DNA of 64,000 nt from the NCBI GenBank assembly GCA_024225275.1, contig JAAEMS010000405.1, positions 1 to 64,000 on the forward strand, read 5' to 3'. Below the pieces are notes generated by a model, which did not search any database, was not told the DNA's origin, and worked only from the letters and a program-made list of their open reading frames with translations. How positions within the stretch are numbered: position 1 is the first letter of the stretch; each line of letters opens with the position of its first letter. The DNA is from Actinomycetes bacterium. Lineage in GTDB: Bacteria > Actinomycetota > Acidimicrobiia > Acidimicrobiales > JAAEMS01. This document shows positions 27,829-36,222 of the stretch, one piece after another. A program made the translations under genes and the position numbers.

Positions 27829-30531
27829 ATGGATCGCGCCGACCAGACAGTTCCTGATGCCGTGCCCCGCGGCACCCCAGTCGCGCCGACGGCCGCGGCC
27901 GTCGATCCTGGGCTGATCCCCAACGGCACAGGGGTGGCCGATCCCCCAACCGAGATCGTCGAACCGGCCCCGGCTGTCGTCTCGCCCCCCTCCCGGGCGG
28001 ACCCGGTCACCACTGACCTCGATCCGGCGTGGGAGGTCCCTGACGGGGTACCGCTCGATCAGCTGCCCCGGTGGATCCGCGACCTGATCGCCTTCATCGT
28101 GGTCGGCGGCTGCAGTGCCTTCACCCTGTGGATGCTCCAGCCGTCCCTCCTGTTCGCCGACACCACACCGGCCGGCGGCGACATGGGCGCCCACGTGTGG
28201 GCGCTGGGATATCTCCGCGACGTGCTCCTGCCCGATTTGAGGCTGAGCGGCTGGACTCCTGACTGGTACAACGGCTTTCCGGCCTTCCGCTTCTACATGG
28301 TCGTGCCCTTCCTGGCCATGATCGTCCTGAACACCGGCCTTCCCATGGTCCTTGGCATTCCTGTGGCTCTGGGGTCCCTGGCCGTTGGTCTCGCCGCCTG
28401 GCTGAGGCGGGTTCCCGACGGCATCGCCCGCCACCGTGGCCTTGCCCTCGGCGCCAGCATCGCGGTGGCCCTGGTCGCGGTGCCGGTGCCCTTCGGGGTG
28501 GCCTTCAAGCTGATCTCGGTCAGCGGTGTGGTGAGTCTGCCCATCGCGGCCTGGGGTTTTGGTCGCCTGGTCCGCCTGCCCTTCCCCGGGCCGCCCATGC
28601 TGGCCCTCGCCACCATGCCGTTCTTGTTCGACCGGTCATTCACCATCTACGGCGGCAACATCGCGTCGACCCTGGCGGGCGAGTTCGCCTTCTCGATCGC
28701 ACTGTCCGTCGCCCTGCTGTACCTGGGCGTCGTCGCCCGAGGCCTCGAAACCGGGCGGCACCGCGGTGCCGCGGCCACCCTGCTCGCGCTGGCCGGCCTG
28801 TGTCACGTGTTCCCCGCCTTCTTCGCACTGGTCGGCACCCTCGTGCTGTTCCTGCTGGGTCCCCGCCGCGAGAGGCTGCGCTGGGTGGTCCAGGTGGGAG
28901 CCGTGGCCGGACTCCTGTCGGCGTTCTGGGTGGTGCCGTTCGTATCCACCCGGGCGTACCTCAACGACATGGGCTGGGAGAAGATCACCGCCTACACCCA
29001 GAACCTCGTCCCCGATCAGAACCTCTGGGTTCTGCTGCTGGCCCTGGTCTCGGTGGGTGTCGTCGTCATGCGTCGCAACCGCACCGGCACGTTCTTCACG
29101 GTCATGGCTCTGGCCGGGGCTGCGGCGTTCATCCTGGTGCCCCAGGGAAGGCTCTGGAACGCCCGGCTGCTGCCCTTCTACTACCTGTCATTGAGCCTGC
29201 TGGCCGCCGTCGGCGTCACCGAGATCATCCGGTGGCTGGCCGACGAGGAGTTGCGCCTCGACCGCACCGGGCGGCTCATGGCCCAGGTCGGAGGTCTCGC
29301 GGTGGCGACGCTGTTGGTCTTCGTCCACATCGGCCTACCCCTGAGGGTGCTGCCCGGTGGTTCGGTGCTCGCCGATGGCCGCTACAGCTGGATGGGTATC
29401 ACCACCGCCGACAACAGCTTCATCGGTGGCTGGTCGCGATGGAACTACTCGGGCTACGAGCGCAAGCCGGCGTACCCGGAGTACCGAGACCTGGTCACCA
29501 CGATGGACACCCTGGGCGACCAGAACGGTTGTGGCCGGGCCATGTGGGAGTACGAGCCCGAGCTCGACCGTTTCGGCACCCCCATGGCCTTGATGCTGTT
29601 GCCCCACTGGACCGACGGCTGCATCGGTTCGATGGAGGGGCTGTACTTCGAAGCCTCTTCCACCACGCCGTACCACTTCCTGAACCAGTCAGAGCTGTCG
29701 GCCTCGCCGTCGCGGGCTCAGCGCGACCTGCCCTACCGCGACCTCGATCTCGACCGCGGCGTCGAGCATCTTCAGCTGATGGGCGTGCGGTACTACCTCA
29801 CGATCTCCGACGCAGCCACATCGGTGGCCGACACCCACCCTGATCTCGAGCTCATGGCCACGTCCGGACCCTGGTCGGTCTATCAGGTCAGCGACGCCCC
29901 CCTCGTCGAGGCCCTCACTGCCCTGCCCGCCGTGGTCGATGGGCTCGAGCACGACAGCGAGAGGTGGCTGCCGACGGCGGTCGACTTCTACCAGGATCCC
30001 GACGCCTGGTCGGTCTTCCTGGCGGCCGACGGACCCCCGGAGTGGGCCCGTATCGCCCCCGGTGAGATCCCGCCCACCGTGCCCACGACACCGGTTATGG
30101 TGTCGGCCGTCGAGTCCAGCCGCGACGGCCTGTCGTTCACCGTCGACGAGCCCGGCTCACCCGTCCTCGTCAAGATGTCCTACTTCCCCAACTGGCAGGC
30201 GTCCGGTGCCGAGGGCCCCTGGCGAGTGACCCCCAACCTGATGGTGGTCGTGCCCACTGACACCGAAGTCACCCTCACATACGGACGGTCGCTGGCCGAT
30301 TACGGATCATGGGTGTTGACAGCGATCGGGCTTCTGGGTCTGCTGATACTGAGCCGTCCGCGCGACGTCGTGCTGCCGGCGGCCTCGCCTCCGGTGGGCA
30401 GCGGTTGGCCGTCCCCCACCCCAGTGGGCCTGGTGTCACGAACGCCGCCCACACCAACGCCCACCGAACCTACTGGCGCCGTGCCGCCGGTGGTGGCCTC
30501 CGAAGCCTCGGAGCATCCCCACTCGCCGTGA
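27829..30531 (+). CDS. Large polytopic membrane protein (PTPS-related/GT-C-like)
   Basis: The protein is about 900 residues with a Pro/Ala-rich cytoplasmic N-terminus (first 75 residues), roughly twelve to fourteen transmembrane helices (from about 85 to 520) and a large soluble, probably external, domain before a last helix (about 828-846). The GGDMGAHVWALGYL segment after the first helix and DWYNGFPAFRFYM resemble the membrane proteins annotated as 6-pyruvoyl-tetrahydropterin synthase-related, which look like GT-C-type polyprenyl-sugar glycosyltransferases rather than pterin enzymes. The family call is from pattern memory only. ATGs at 27796, 27817 and 27829 are all possible. It is followed 16 bases later by the GtrA-GT2 fusion. 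Confidence 0.7.
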   Translation: MDRADQTVPDAVPRGTPVAPTAAAVDPGLIPNGTGVADPPTEIVEPAPAVVSPPSRADPVTTDLDPAWEVPDGVPLDQLPRWIRDLIAFIVVGGCSAFTLWMLQPSLLFADTTPAGGDMGAHVWALGYLRDVLLPDLRLSGWTPDWYNGFPAFRFYMVVPFLAMIVLNTGLPMVLGIPVALGSLAVGLAAWLRRVPDGIARHRGLALGASIAVALVAVPVPFGVAFKLISVSGVVSLPIAAWGFGRLVRLPFPGPPMLALATMPFLFDRSFTIYGGNIASTLAGEFAFSIALSVALLYLGVVARGLETGRHRGAAATLLALAGLCHVFPAFFALVGTLVLFLLGPRRERLRWVVQVGAVAGLLSAFWVVPFVSTRAYLNDMGWEKITAYTQNLVPDQNLWVLLLALVSVGVVVMRRNRTGTFFTVMALAGAAAFILVPQGRLWNARLLPFYYLSLSLLAAVGVTEIIRWLADEELRLDRTGRLMAQVGGLAVATLLVFVHIGLPLRVLPGGSVLADGRYSWMGITTADNSFIGGWSRWNYSGYERKPAYPEYRDLVTTMDTLGDQNGCGRAMWEYEPELDRFGTPMALMLLPHWTDGCIGSMEGLYFEASSTTPYHFLNQSELSASPSRAQRDLPYRDLDLDRGVEHLQLMGVRYYLTISDAATSVADTHPDLELMATSGPWSVYQVSDAPLVEALTALPAVVDGLEHDSERWLPTAVDFYQDPDAWSVFLAADGPPEWARIAPGEIPPTVPTTPVMVSAVESSRDGLSFTVDEPGSPVLVKMSYFPNWQASGAEGPWRVTPNLMVVVPTDTEVTLTYGRSLADYGSWVLTAIGLLGLLILSRPRDVVLPAASPPVGSGWPSPTPVGLVSRTPPTPTPTEPTGAVPPVVASEASEHPHSP

Positions 30532-30547
30532 GGGTGGGCAACGCCTG

Positions 30548-31711
30548 ATGAGGGAGCGGCTGCGCTGGTTCCTGGCTGTGGCGGTCGTAGCCACGGCCCT
30601 GGACGTCGGCGGGTTCCTGGCTCTGGCCGGCCCTCTCGGGCTCCGGCCCCTCGTGGCCGACGGGCTGGCCCTGACCGTCGCCGCCCTGACGTCGTGGGCC
30701 CTCAACCGGTGGGTGACCTTCGGCGGCGACCCCCACGCCCGGTGGGTCAGGCAACCCATCGCCTTCTTCGCCACGGCGACCGCCGCCGCGATCGTCGACC
30801 TGGGGGTCCTTGCCGCGGTCCACGACTCCGGCGACGCCCTCTGGGGCTCGAAGCTGGTGGCCCTCGCAGCGGCCGCCGCCCTGCGCTACACGAGCTACCG
30901 GGTCGTGGTGTTCAACCAGGTGCAGCGAGATCTGAGCACCCGAACCTCGCGCCCTCGTCCCCCGGGGGAGGTGAGGCTCAGCGTCGTGGTGCCTGCCTTC
31001 AACGAGTCGGCCCGCATCGCCACGACGGTTGACCAGATCCGGGCTGCGCTCAATGGCCCGCTCGACGGCTCACTCGAGGTGGTCGTGGTCGACGACGGGA
31101 GCACCGATGACACCGCGGACCGGGCCGGCGTGGCCGACCAGGTGGTCGTACTCGACCCCAACCTGGGAAAGGGAGGTGCCGTTCGGGCCGGGGTGGCTGC
31201 GGCTGTGGGTCGCGCCATCGCGTTCACCGACGCCGATCTCTCCTACGAGCCGAGTCATCTCCTGGAGCTCCTCGAGGAGATCGAGAGCGGCTGGGACGTG
31301 GCGGTGGGCAGCCGCCGCCACACCGACACCACCACGCTCGTTCGGGCCCGCCGCATCCGCGAGATGGGCGGGCGCATCATCAACCTTGTGACCTACGCCG
31401 TGTTGCTGGGGGCCCACCGCGACACCCAGTGCGGGCTCAAGGCCTTCCGCAGCGACCTCGGGCGGCTCCTGTTCCGCAAAGGACGCCTCGACGGCTTCGC
31501 CTTTGACATCGAGCTCTTCCTGTTGGCCGAGCGCTACCGCCTGTCGGTGAAGGAACTGCCGGTTCAGGTCACCAACCGGGGCACGTCCAGCGTTCGGGTC
31601 GTGCGCCACACCCTCGATCTTCTCGCCGACCTGGCCCGCCTGCGGTGGTGGGCCGGCCAGGGCGTCTACGACCTCGACCCCTCCGAACTGTCAGTCGACG
31701 CCACCCTCTGA
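30548..31711 (+). CDS. GtrA-like flippase domain fused to a polyprenyl-phosphate GT2
   Basis: The 387-residue protein has a GtrA-like domain of four helices (about 5-125; NRWVTFGG and RYTSYRVVVFN are typical) followed by a GT2 polyprenyl-monophosphate glycosyltransferase domain (about 140-360; VVPAFNESARI, VDDGSTDDT, FTDADLSYEP, QCGLKAFR). Together they could make a polyprenyl-phosphate-linked sugar on the inner face and flip it outward for GT-C enzymes. The order GtrA then GT2 is the reverse of the more usual GT2-GtrA fusion. The gene follows the large GT-C-like protein, a plausible user of the flipped donor. Confidence 0.85.
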   Translation: MRERLRWFLAVAVVATALDVGGFLALAGPLGLRPLVADGLALTVAALTSWALNRWVTFGGDPHARWVRQPIAFFATATAAAIVDLGVLAAVHDSGDALWGSKLVALAAAAALRYTSYRVVVFNQVQRDLSTRTSRPRPPGEVRLSVVVPAFNESARIATTVDQIRAALNGPLDGSLEVVVVDDGSTDDTADRAGVADQVVVLDPNLGKGGAVRAGVAAAVGRAIAFTDADLSYEPSHLLELLEEIESGWDVAVGSRRHTDTTTLVRARRIREMGGRIINLVTYAVLLGAHRDTQCGLKAFRSDLGRLLFRKGRLDGFAFDIELFLLAERYRLSVKELPVQVTNRGTSSVRVVRHTLDLLADLARLRWWAGQGVYDLDPSELSVDATL

Positions 31712-31740
31712 AGGTCGGCCTTGACCCTCCCGTGCGCTCC

Positions 31741-31746
31741 TACACT
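31741..31746 (+). promoter_or_regulatory. -10 box of manB
   Basis: TACACT is 6 nt before ATG 31753; the intervening CAGGGG could also act as a weak ribosome site if transcription starts further upstream. Confidence 0.45.
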
Positions 31747-31752
31747 CAGGGG

Positions 31753-33105
31753 ATGTCCGGTTTCGATGCCATCTTCAAGGCCTACGACGTCCGGGGTATC
31801 TATCCCGACCAGATCGATGCCCCGCGTTGTCGTGCCATCGGTGCGGCCTTCGCCCGGTTCCTGGTCACCGACGATCCTGGGGTGACCCAGGTGGTGGTGG
31901 CCCACGACATGCGACCGTCGGGACCCGAGCTGGTAGAGGCGTTCACGGCGGGAGTGGTCGAGCAGGGTCTCGACGTGATCGAGATGGGGCTGGCCTCGAC
32001 TGACATGATGTATTTCGCCTCGGGGCACCTCGACGCCCCCGGGGCCGTGTTCACCGCCTCCCACAATCCGGCCCAGTACAATGGCATCAAAATGTGTCGG
32101 CGGGCCGCGGCGCCCATCGGCGAGGACTCCGGTCTCGCCGAGATCAAGGCGACGGCCGAGTCCGGTCTCGAGCCCGCTGGATCCACCGGCTCGGTGAGCT
32201 CGACCGATCTGCTCGATGGTTTCGCCAACCATGTCCTGTCCTTCGTCGACGGGTCGGCCATGCGGCCCCTCAAGGTGGTGGCCGACACCGCCAACGGTAT
32301 GGGTGGGCTGGTGGTGCCGGCCGTGTTCAGTCGGCTGCCGTTCGAGCTCGAGGTCCTCTTTCCGGAGCTCGACGGCACATTCCCGAATCATCCCGCCGAC
32401 CCGCTCAACCCCGAAAACCTCGTTGACCTTCAGAGGCGGGTGCTGGAGACGGGGGCCGACATCGGACTGGCCTTCGACGGCGACGCTGACCGGGTCTTCC
32501 TGGTGGACGAGAAGGCCCAGCCGGTCTCCGGGTCGCTCACCACCGCCCTGCTGGCCCGCGCCATGCTCGAAAAGGAGCCCGGCGGCCAGGTGATCCACAA
32601 CCTCATCTGCTCCAAGTCGGTACCCGAGGTCGTCACCGAAGCCGGAGGCACGCCCGTCCGGAGTCGGGTCGGGCACTCGTTCATCAAGCAGGTCATGGCC
32701 GAGACGGGAGCCATCTTCGGGGGCGAGCACTCGGCCCACTACTACTTCCGCGACAATTGGCGGGCCGACTCCGGGCTCATTGCCGCGGTGAAGGTCCTCG
32801 AACAGCTCTGTCTCAGCGGCGGGTCCCTGAGCACCCTGCTGGCCCCCCTCGACCGCTACGCCGCGTCGGGGGAGATCAACACCAAGGTCGCAAACACCGC
32901 CGCGGTCATCGACCACGTCGCTGATCACTACGCCGATGTCGCCAGCGACCAGCTCGACGGTCTCACCGTCGATGCGGGAGACTGGTGGTTCAACCTGCGG
33001 CCGTCGAACACCGAGCCCCTGCTGCGTCTGAACCTCGAAGCGGCCACCGAAGAGGACTGCGCCCGGCGGGTGGCCGAGGTTCAGGCCGTCATGGCGTCAG
33101 CCTGA
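31753..33105 (+). CDS. manB: Phosphomannomutase/phosphoglucomutase
   Basis: The 450-residue alpha-D-phosphohexomutase has the N-terminal FKAYDVRGIYPDQ, the phosphoserine loop TASHNP (S103), the metal-binding loop DGDADR and the C-terminal phosphate-binding RPSNTEP. It interconverts mannose-6-phosphate and mannose-1-phosphate (and often glucose phosphates). The gene order manB, trm112-like, manA is conserved in actinobacteria, and manC is elsewhere in the window, so GDP-mannose synthesis is its likely main role. Confidence 0.93.
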   Translation: MSGFDAIFKAYDVRGIYPDQIDAPRCRAIGAAFARFLVTDDPGVTQVVVAHDMRPSGPELVEAFTAGVVEQGLDVIEMGLASTDMMYFASGHLDAPGAVFTASHNPAQYNGIKMCRRAAAPIGEDSGLAEIKATAESGLEPAGSTGSVSSTDLLDGFANHVLSFVDGSAMRPLKVVADTANGMGGLVVPAVFSRLPFELEVLFPELDGTFPNHPADPLNPENLVDLQRRVLETGADIGLAFDGDADRVFLVDEKAQPVSGSLTTALLARAMLEKEPGGQVIHNLICSKSVPEVVTEAGGTPVRSRVGHSFIKQVMAETGAIFGGEHSAHYYFRDNWRADSGLIAAVKVLEQLCLSGGSLSTLLAPLDRYAASGEINTKVANTAAVIDHVADHYADVASDQLDGLTVDAGDWWFNLRPSNTEPLLRLNLEAATEEDCARRVAEVQAVMASA

Positions 33106-33153
33106 GCTTGTCGTCCCAACCATGCGTCCCCTGCGAAACAACTGGAGTCACCG

Positions 33154-33390
33154 ATGACCCTCGCCGCCGAACTGCTCGAGATCCTGGCCTGCCCTGAAGA
33201 CAAGGGGCCCCTTTGGTACCTGGAAGATGAGCAGGCGCTGGTCAACCCCCGGCTGAACCGCCGCTACCGGATCGACGATGACATCCCGGTCATGCTGATC
33301 GACGAGGCCGAGGCTCTCGACCAGGCCGAGATGGCCCGACTCCAGGCCCGCATCGACAACGAGGGCATTGCTCCGACGTTCGAGGCCTGA
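33154..33390 (+). CDS. Trm112-family (UPF0434) small protein
   Basis: This 78-residue protein has the Trm112 N-terminal signature LLEILACPEDKGPLWY and the RRYRIDDDIPVMLIDEA block. Eukaryotic Trm112 activates methyltransferases; bacterial members are small partners of unclear function. Only one cysteine of the usual zinc pairs remains (C13), so zinc binding is doubtful. The GGAG ribosome site lies about seven bases before ATG 33154. It is 48 bases after manB and one base before the manA start, within one operon. Confidence 0.85.
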   Translation: MTLAAELLEILACPEDKGPLWYLEDEQALVNPRLNRRYRIDDDIPVMLIDEAEALDQAEMARLQARIDNEGIAPTFEA

Positions 33391-33391
33391 G

Positions 33392-34396
33392 GTGTTCGAT
33401 TCGCTCGGGCTGTTCGATGCTGCGGCCACCCTGCCCGACCAGATGGAGGCCGCCCGGGTGGCGTCGGCCTCGATTTCGGCTCTGCCGGATCCCGCCGGGA
33501 TCGAAAGCGTGGTCTGTCTCGGTATCGGAGCGGGAGGCCTGGCCGGCGACATCGTTGCCGCCGTCGCCGCTCCGCAGGCGCCGGTACCCATCCTGGTGCA
33601 CCGCGGCTATTCGCTCCCGGCGTTCGTATCCGAGTCGACCCTCGTCCTGGTCCTGTCGGCGACGGGCGGAACCGAGGAGACCATCGAAGCCACCGACGGC
33701 GCGATCCGGGCTGGTGCTCGTCTGGTCGCAGTAACCGGTGAGGGCCCGCTCCGTGACCTCGCTCGTGGCGCGCAGGCACCGGTCGTCGACGTGTCCGAAT
33801 CCATCCCCACGCCCCGGTCGGCCATCGGCGCCCTGGCGGTGCCGCCCCTTCTGGTTCTCGAACAGCTCGGCCTGTTCCGCGGCGCAGACCAGTATGTGGG
33901 TCTGGCAATTCATCAGCTCGGTCAGCGCCGCGACGAGCTGACCGCGGCTGACAATCCGGCAGCCGGCCTGGCCCGCCGCATTGGTCGGACCATGCCCCTG
34001 ATCTACGGGGGTGGCGCCATCGGCGGTGTCGCCGCCCGGCGCTGGAAGACCCAGTTCAACGAGAACGCCAAGGTGGCGGCCTTCGCCAACCAACTGCCCG
34101 AACTGGCCCACAACGATGTGTCGGGCTGGGGCCAGCACGGTGACGTCACGCGCCAGGTCTTCACCCTGATCGACTTGCGCAACGACGAGGAGCATCCCCA
34201 GCTCATCGACCGGTTCGATCGTCTCGACGAGGCGATGGGTGAGGTGGTGGGTTCGGTCCACCGGGTCGACGCGGCCGGCGAGGGTCGGGTCGCCCAGCTC
34301 TTCGACCTGATCATGCAGGGTGATTTCGTGTCCCTGCACCTGGCGGCCGAGTCAGACATCGACCCGGGACCCACTCCGGCCGTCGGGGCTGTCTAG
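33392..34396 (+). CDS. manA: Phosphomannose/phosphoglucose isomerase, SIS type
   Basis: From GTG 33392 the product is 334 residues with two sugar-isomerase (SIS) folds. It shows CLGIGAGGLAGD, LSATGGTEETI (phosphate-binding), RWKTQFNENAKVAAF and ELAHNDVSGW, which carries the catalytic His region of the bifunctional PGI/PMI family. It would interconvert fructose-6-phosphate with mannose- and glucose-6-phosphate. It begins one base after the Trm112 stop. The family replaces cupin-type ManA in many actinobacteria and archaea. Confidence 0.88.
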   Translation: MFDSLGLFDAAATLPDQMEAARVASASISALPDPAGIESVVCLGIGAGGLAGDIVAAVAAPQAPVPILVHRGYSLPAFVSESTLVLVLSATGGTEETIEATDGAIRAGARLVAVTGEGPLRDLARGAQAPVVDVSESIPTPRSAIGALAVPPLLVLEQLGLFRGADQYVGLAIHQLGQRRDELTAADNPAAGLARRIGRTMPLIYGGGAIGGVAARRWKTQFNENAKVAAFANQLPELAHNDVSGWGQHGDVTRQVFTLIDLRNDEEHPQLIDRFDRLDEAMGEVVGSVHRVDAAGEGRVAQLFDLIMQGDFVSLHLAAESDIDPGPTPAVGAV

Positions 34397-34429
34397 AGAG
34401 CCTTCCCCAACACGCCGGTCCGGTCCCGC

Positions 34430-34435
34430 TAGCCT
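34430..34435 (+). promoter_or_regulatory. -10 box of ahcY
   Basis: TAGCCT would place the transcription start near 34441-34443, exactly at the 5' edge of the predicted leader pseudoknot and about 100 nt before ATG 34541. Confidence 0.45.
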
Positions 34436-34440
34436 TCCAA

Positions 34441-34518
34441 ACCGAGCTGTCGTGACGATGGGTCAGAGGGCCCCAGCTCGCTTCTGAGTGACCCTTGACG
34501 CGCCCGCCCACGGGCGTC
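34441..34518 (+). promoter_or_regulatory. Structured 5' leader of ahcY: predicted pseudoknot plus hairpin
   Basis: Stem 1 pairs CGAGCTG (34443-34449) with CAGCTCG (34474-34480). Its loop contains GGGTCA (34460-34465), which pairs perfectly with TGACCC (34489-34494), giving an H-type pseudoknot. GTCA in the same loop could instead pair with TGAC (34453-34456), a mutually exclusive alternative. A second hairpin follows: GCCCG (34502-34506) with CGGGC (34511-34515), extended by GAC/GTC around a 2-nt bulge. An AGGTGA ribosome site is at 34531-34536. A role in sensing S-adenosylhomocysteine is inference only. Confidence 0.4.
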
Positions 34519-34540
34519 CCGACCCGAACCAGGTGAAGAC

Positions 34541-35986
34541 ATGACCGATCAGAACGACTTCAAGGTTGCCGACCTCTCGCTCAACGGCTTCGGCCGCAAG
34601 GAGATTCATCTCGCCGAGCACGAGATGCCTGGCCTGATGGCCCTCCGGGCCGAGTTCGCCGACGAGCAGCCGCTGGCGGGGGCTCGCATCACCGGCTCTC
34701 TGCACATGACCATCCAGACCGCGGTGCTCATCGAGACCCTGACCACCCTGGGCGCCGAGGTCCGATGGGCGTCCTGCAACATCTTCTCCACCCAGGACCA
34801 TGCGGCCGCCGCCGTGGCCTGCGGCCCCAACGGCACCCCCGACAACCCCCAGGGTGTACCCGTGTACGCATGGAAGGGCGAGACCCTCGAGGACTACTGG
34901 TGGTGCGCCACCCAGGTCCTGCGCTGGCCCGATGGCAAAGGCCCGAACCTGATCCTCGATGACGGCGGCGATGCCACGATGATGGTGCTGCGAGGCGCTG
35001 AGTACGAGGAAGAGGGCGCCATCCCGGCCGCCCACGAGGACGACCCCGAAGAGTGGGGGGTGTTCCTCAACGAGCTGAGGGCGGTGCGCGACGCTGACGG
35101 ACGCGACGTCTGGGGACCCATCGCCGCCGGCATCCGCGGCGTGTCCGAGGAGACCACCACCGGTGTGCACCGCCTCTACCAGATGCTCGAAGCCGGAACC
35201 CTCCGCTTCCCGGCCATCAATGTCAACGACTCGGTCACCAAGTCGAAGTTCGACAACTACTACGGCTGCCGCCACTCACTGATCGACGGCATCAACCGCG
35301 GTACCGACGTGATGATCGGCGGCAAGATGGCCGTCGTCTGCGGCTTCGGTGATGTCGGCAAAGGCTGCGCCGAGTCGCTGCGGGGCCAGGGCGCCCGGGT
35401 CGTCGTCACCGAGATCGATCCCATCAACGCCCTGCAGGCCGCCATGGAGGGCTACGAGGTCACCACCCTCGAACAGGTCATCGACAAGGCAGACATCTTC
35501 ATCACCGCCACCGGCAACAAGGACATCATCTCGGCCGAACACATGGGCCGCATGAAGCACCAGGCCATCGTGGGCAACATTGGTCACTTCGACAACGAGA
35601 TCGACATGGCCGGTCTCATCAAGATGAGCGACGTCCAGCGGGTCAACATCAAGCCCCAGGTCGATGAGTTCGTCTTCCCCGACGGCCATTCGGTGCTGGT
35701 TCTCAGCGAGGGTCGTCTCCTGAACCTGGGCAACGCCACCGGCCACCCCAGCTTCGTGATGTCGGCCAGCTTCTCGAACCAGGTGCTCGCCCAGATCGAG
35801 CTCCACCGCGACGCCGAGTCCTACGGCCTCGACGTGGTCACCCTCCCCAAGCTCCTCGACGAGAAGGTGGCCCGTCTCCACCTCGATGCCGTCGGTGCCA
35901 AGCTCACCAAGCTGACCCGCGATCAGGCCGACTACGTCGGCATCCCCCCCGAGGGCCCCTACAAGCCCGACCACTACCGGTACTGA
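34541..35986 (+). CDS. ahcY: S-adenosylhomocysteine hydrolase
   Basis: The 481-residue enzyme reversibly cleaves S-adenosylhomocysteine to adenosine and homocysteine using bound NAD+. Seen are [16 protein letters not shown], the [15 protein letters not shown] substrate segment, [20 protein letters not shown], the NAD loop [13 protein letters not shown] and the C-terminal KPDHYRY with its conserved Lys/Tyr. The length includes the approximately 40-residue insertion seen in many bacterial forms. ATG 34541 follows an AGGTGA ribosome site. It restores the methyl cycle and removes the inhibitor of methyltransferases. Its leader has the potential structure described separately. Confidence 0.97.
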   Translation: MTDQNDFKVADLSLNGFGRKEIHLAEHEMPGLMALRAEFADEQPLAGARITGSLHMTIQTAVLIETLTTLGAEVRWASCNIFSTQDHAAAAVACGPNGTPDNPQGVPVYAWKGETLEDYWWCATQVLRWPDGKGPNLILDDGGDATMMVLRGAEYEEEGAIPAAHEDDPEEWGVFLNELRAVRDADGRDVWGPIAAGIRGVSEETTTGVHRLYQMLEAGTLRFPAINVNDSVTKSKFDNYYGCRHSLIDGINRGTDVMIGGKMAVVCGFGDVGKGCAESLRGQGARVVVTEIDPINALQAAMEGYEVTTLEQVIDKADIFITATGNKDIISAEHMGRMKHQAIVGNIGHFDNEIDMAGLIKMSDVQRVNIKPQVDEFVFPDGHSVLVLSEGRLLNLGNATGHPSFVMSASFSNQVLAQIELHRDAESYGLDVVTLPKLLDEKVARLHLDAVGAKLTKLTRDQADYVGIPPEGPYKPDHYRY

Positions 35987-36038
35987 TCGAGACAGGTCTC
36001 GCTCCCAGCCCCTGGTGGGATCAGACCATTCTCTTGCC

Positions 36039-36053
36039 GGCCCTGGCAGGGCC
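36039..36053 (+). terminator. Weak hairpin downstream of ahcY
   Basis: GGCCCT and AGGGCC form a perfect 6-bp stem with a 3-nt loop about 50 bases after the ahcY stop. There is no T-tract. The rest of 35987-36222 shows nothing I can assign. Confidence 0.25.
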
Positions 36054-36222
36054 CCCAGGCCCAGCTCATGGGCATGCGATCGATCATCTCGGCCCGGACT
36101 CAGCTCGGGGCTGGCCCAAGTGTGGCGCGAAACACCCATTTCACGGCACAGATCCTGCTGTCCATGTGCCAATTGCCGCCCTATGTCTGGAGTGGCGCAT
36201 CATCGGTGCCGATATACCCAGG

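Noticed and set aside
34441-34540. Canonical SAH riboswitch upstream of ahcY
   Set aside because: The outer CCGAG...CTCG stem is suggestive, but the conserved GAGCGCTGC-type core next to it and its GCGCTC partner, as I remember them, are absent. Reported instead as an unclassified pseudoknot leader.
36034-36222. N-terminal extension of the GGDEF-EAL protein
   Set aside because: The extra 63 residues are Pro/Gly/His-rich, unlike any PAS extension, and begin at a TTG without a ribosome site or -10 box.
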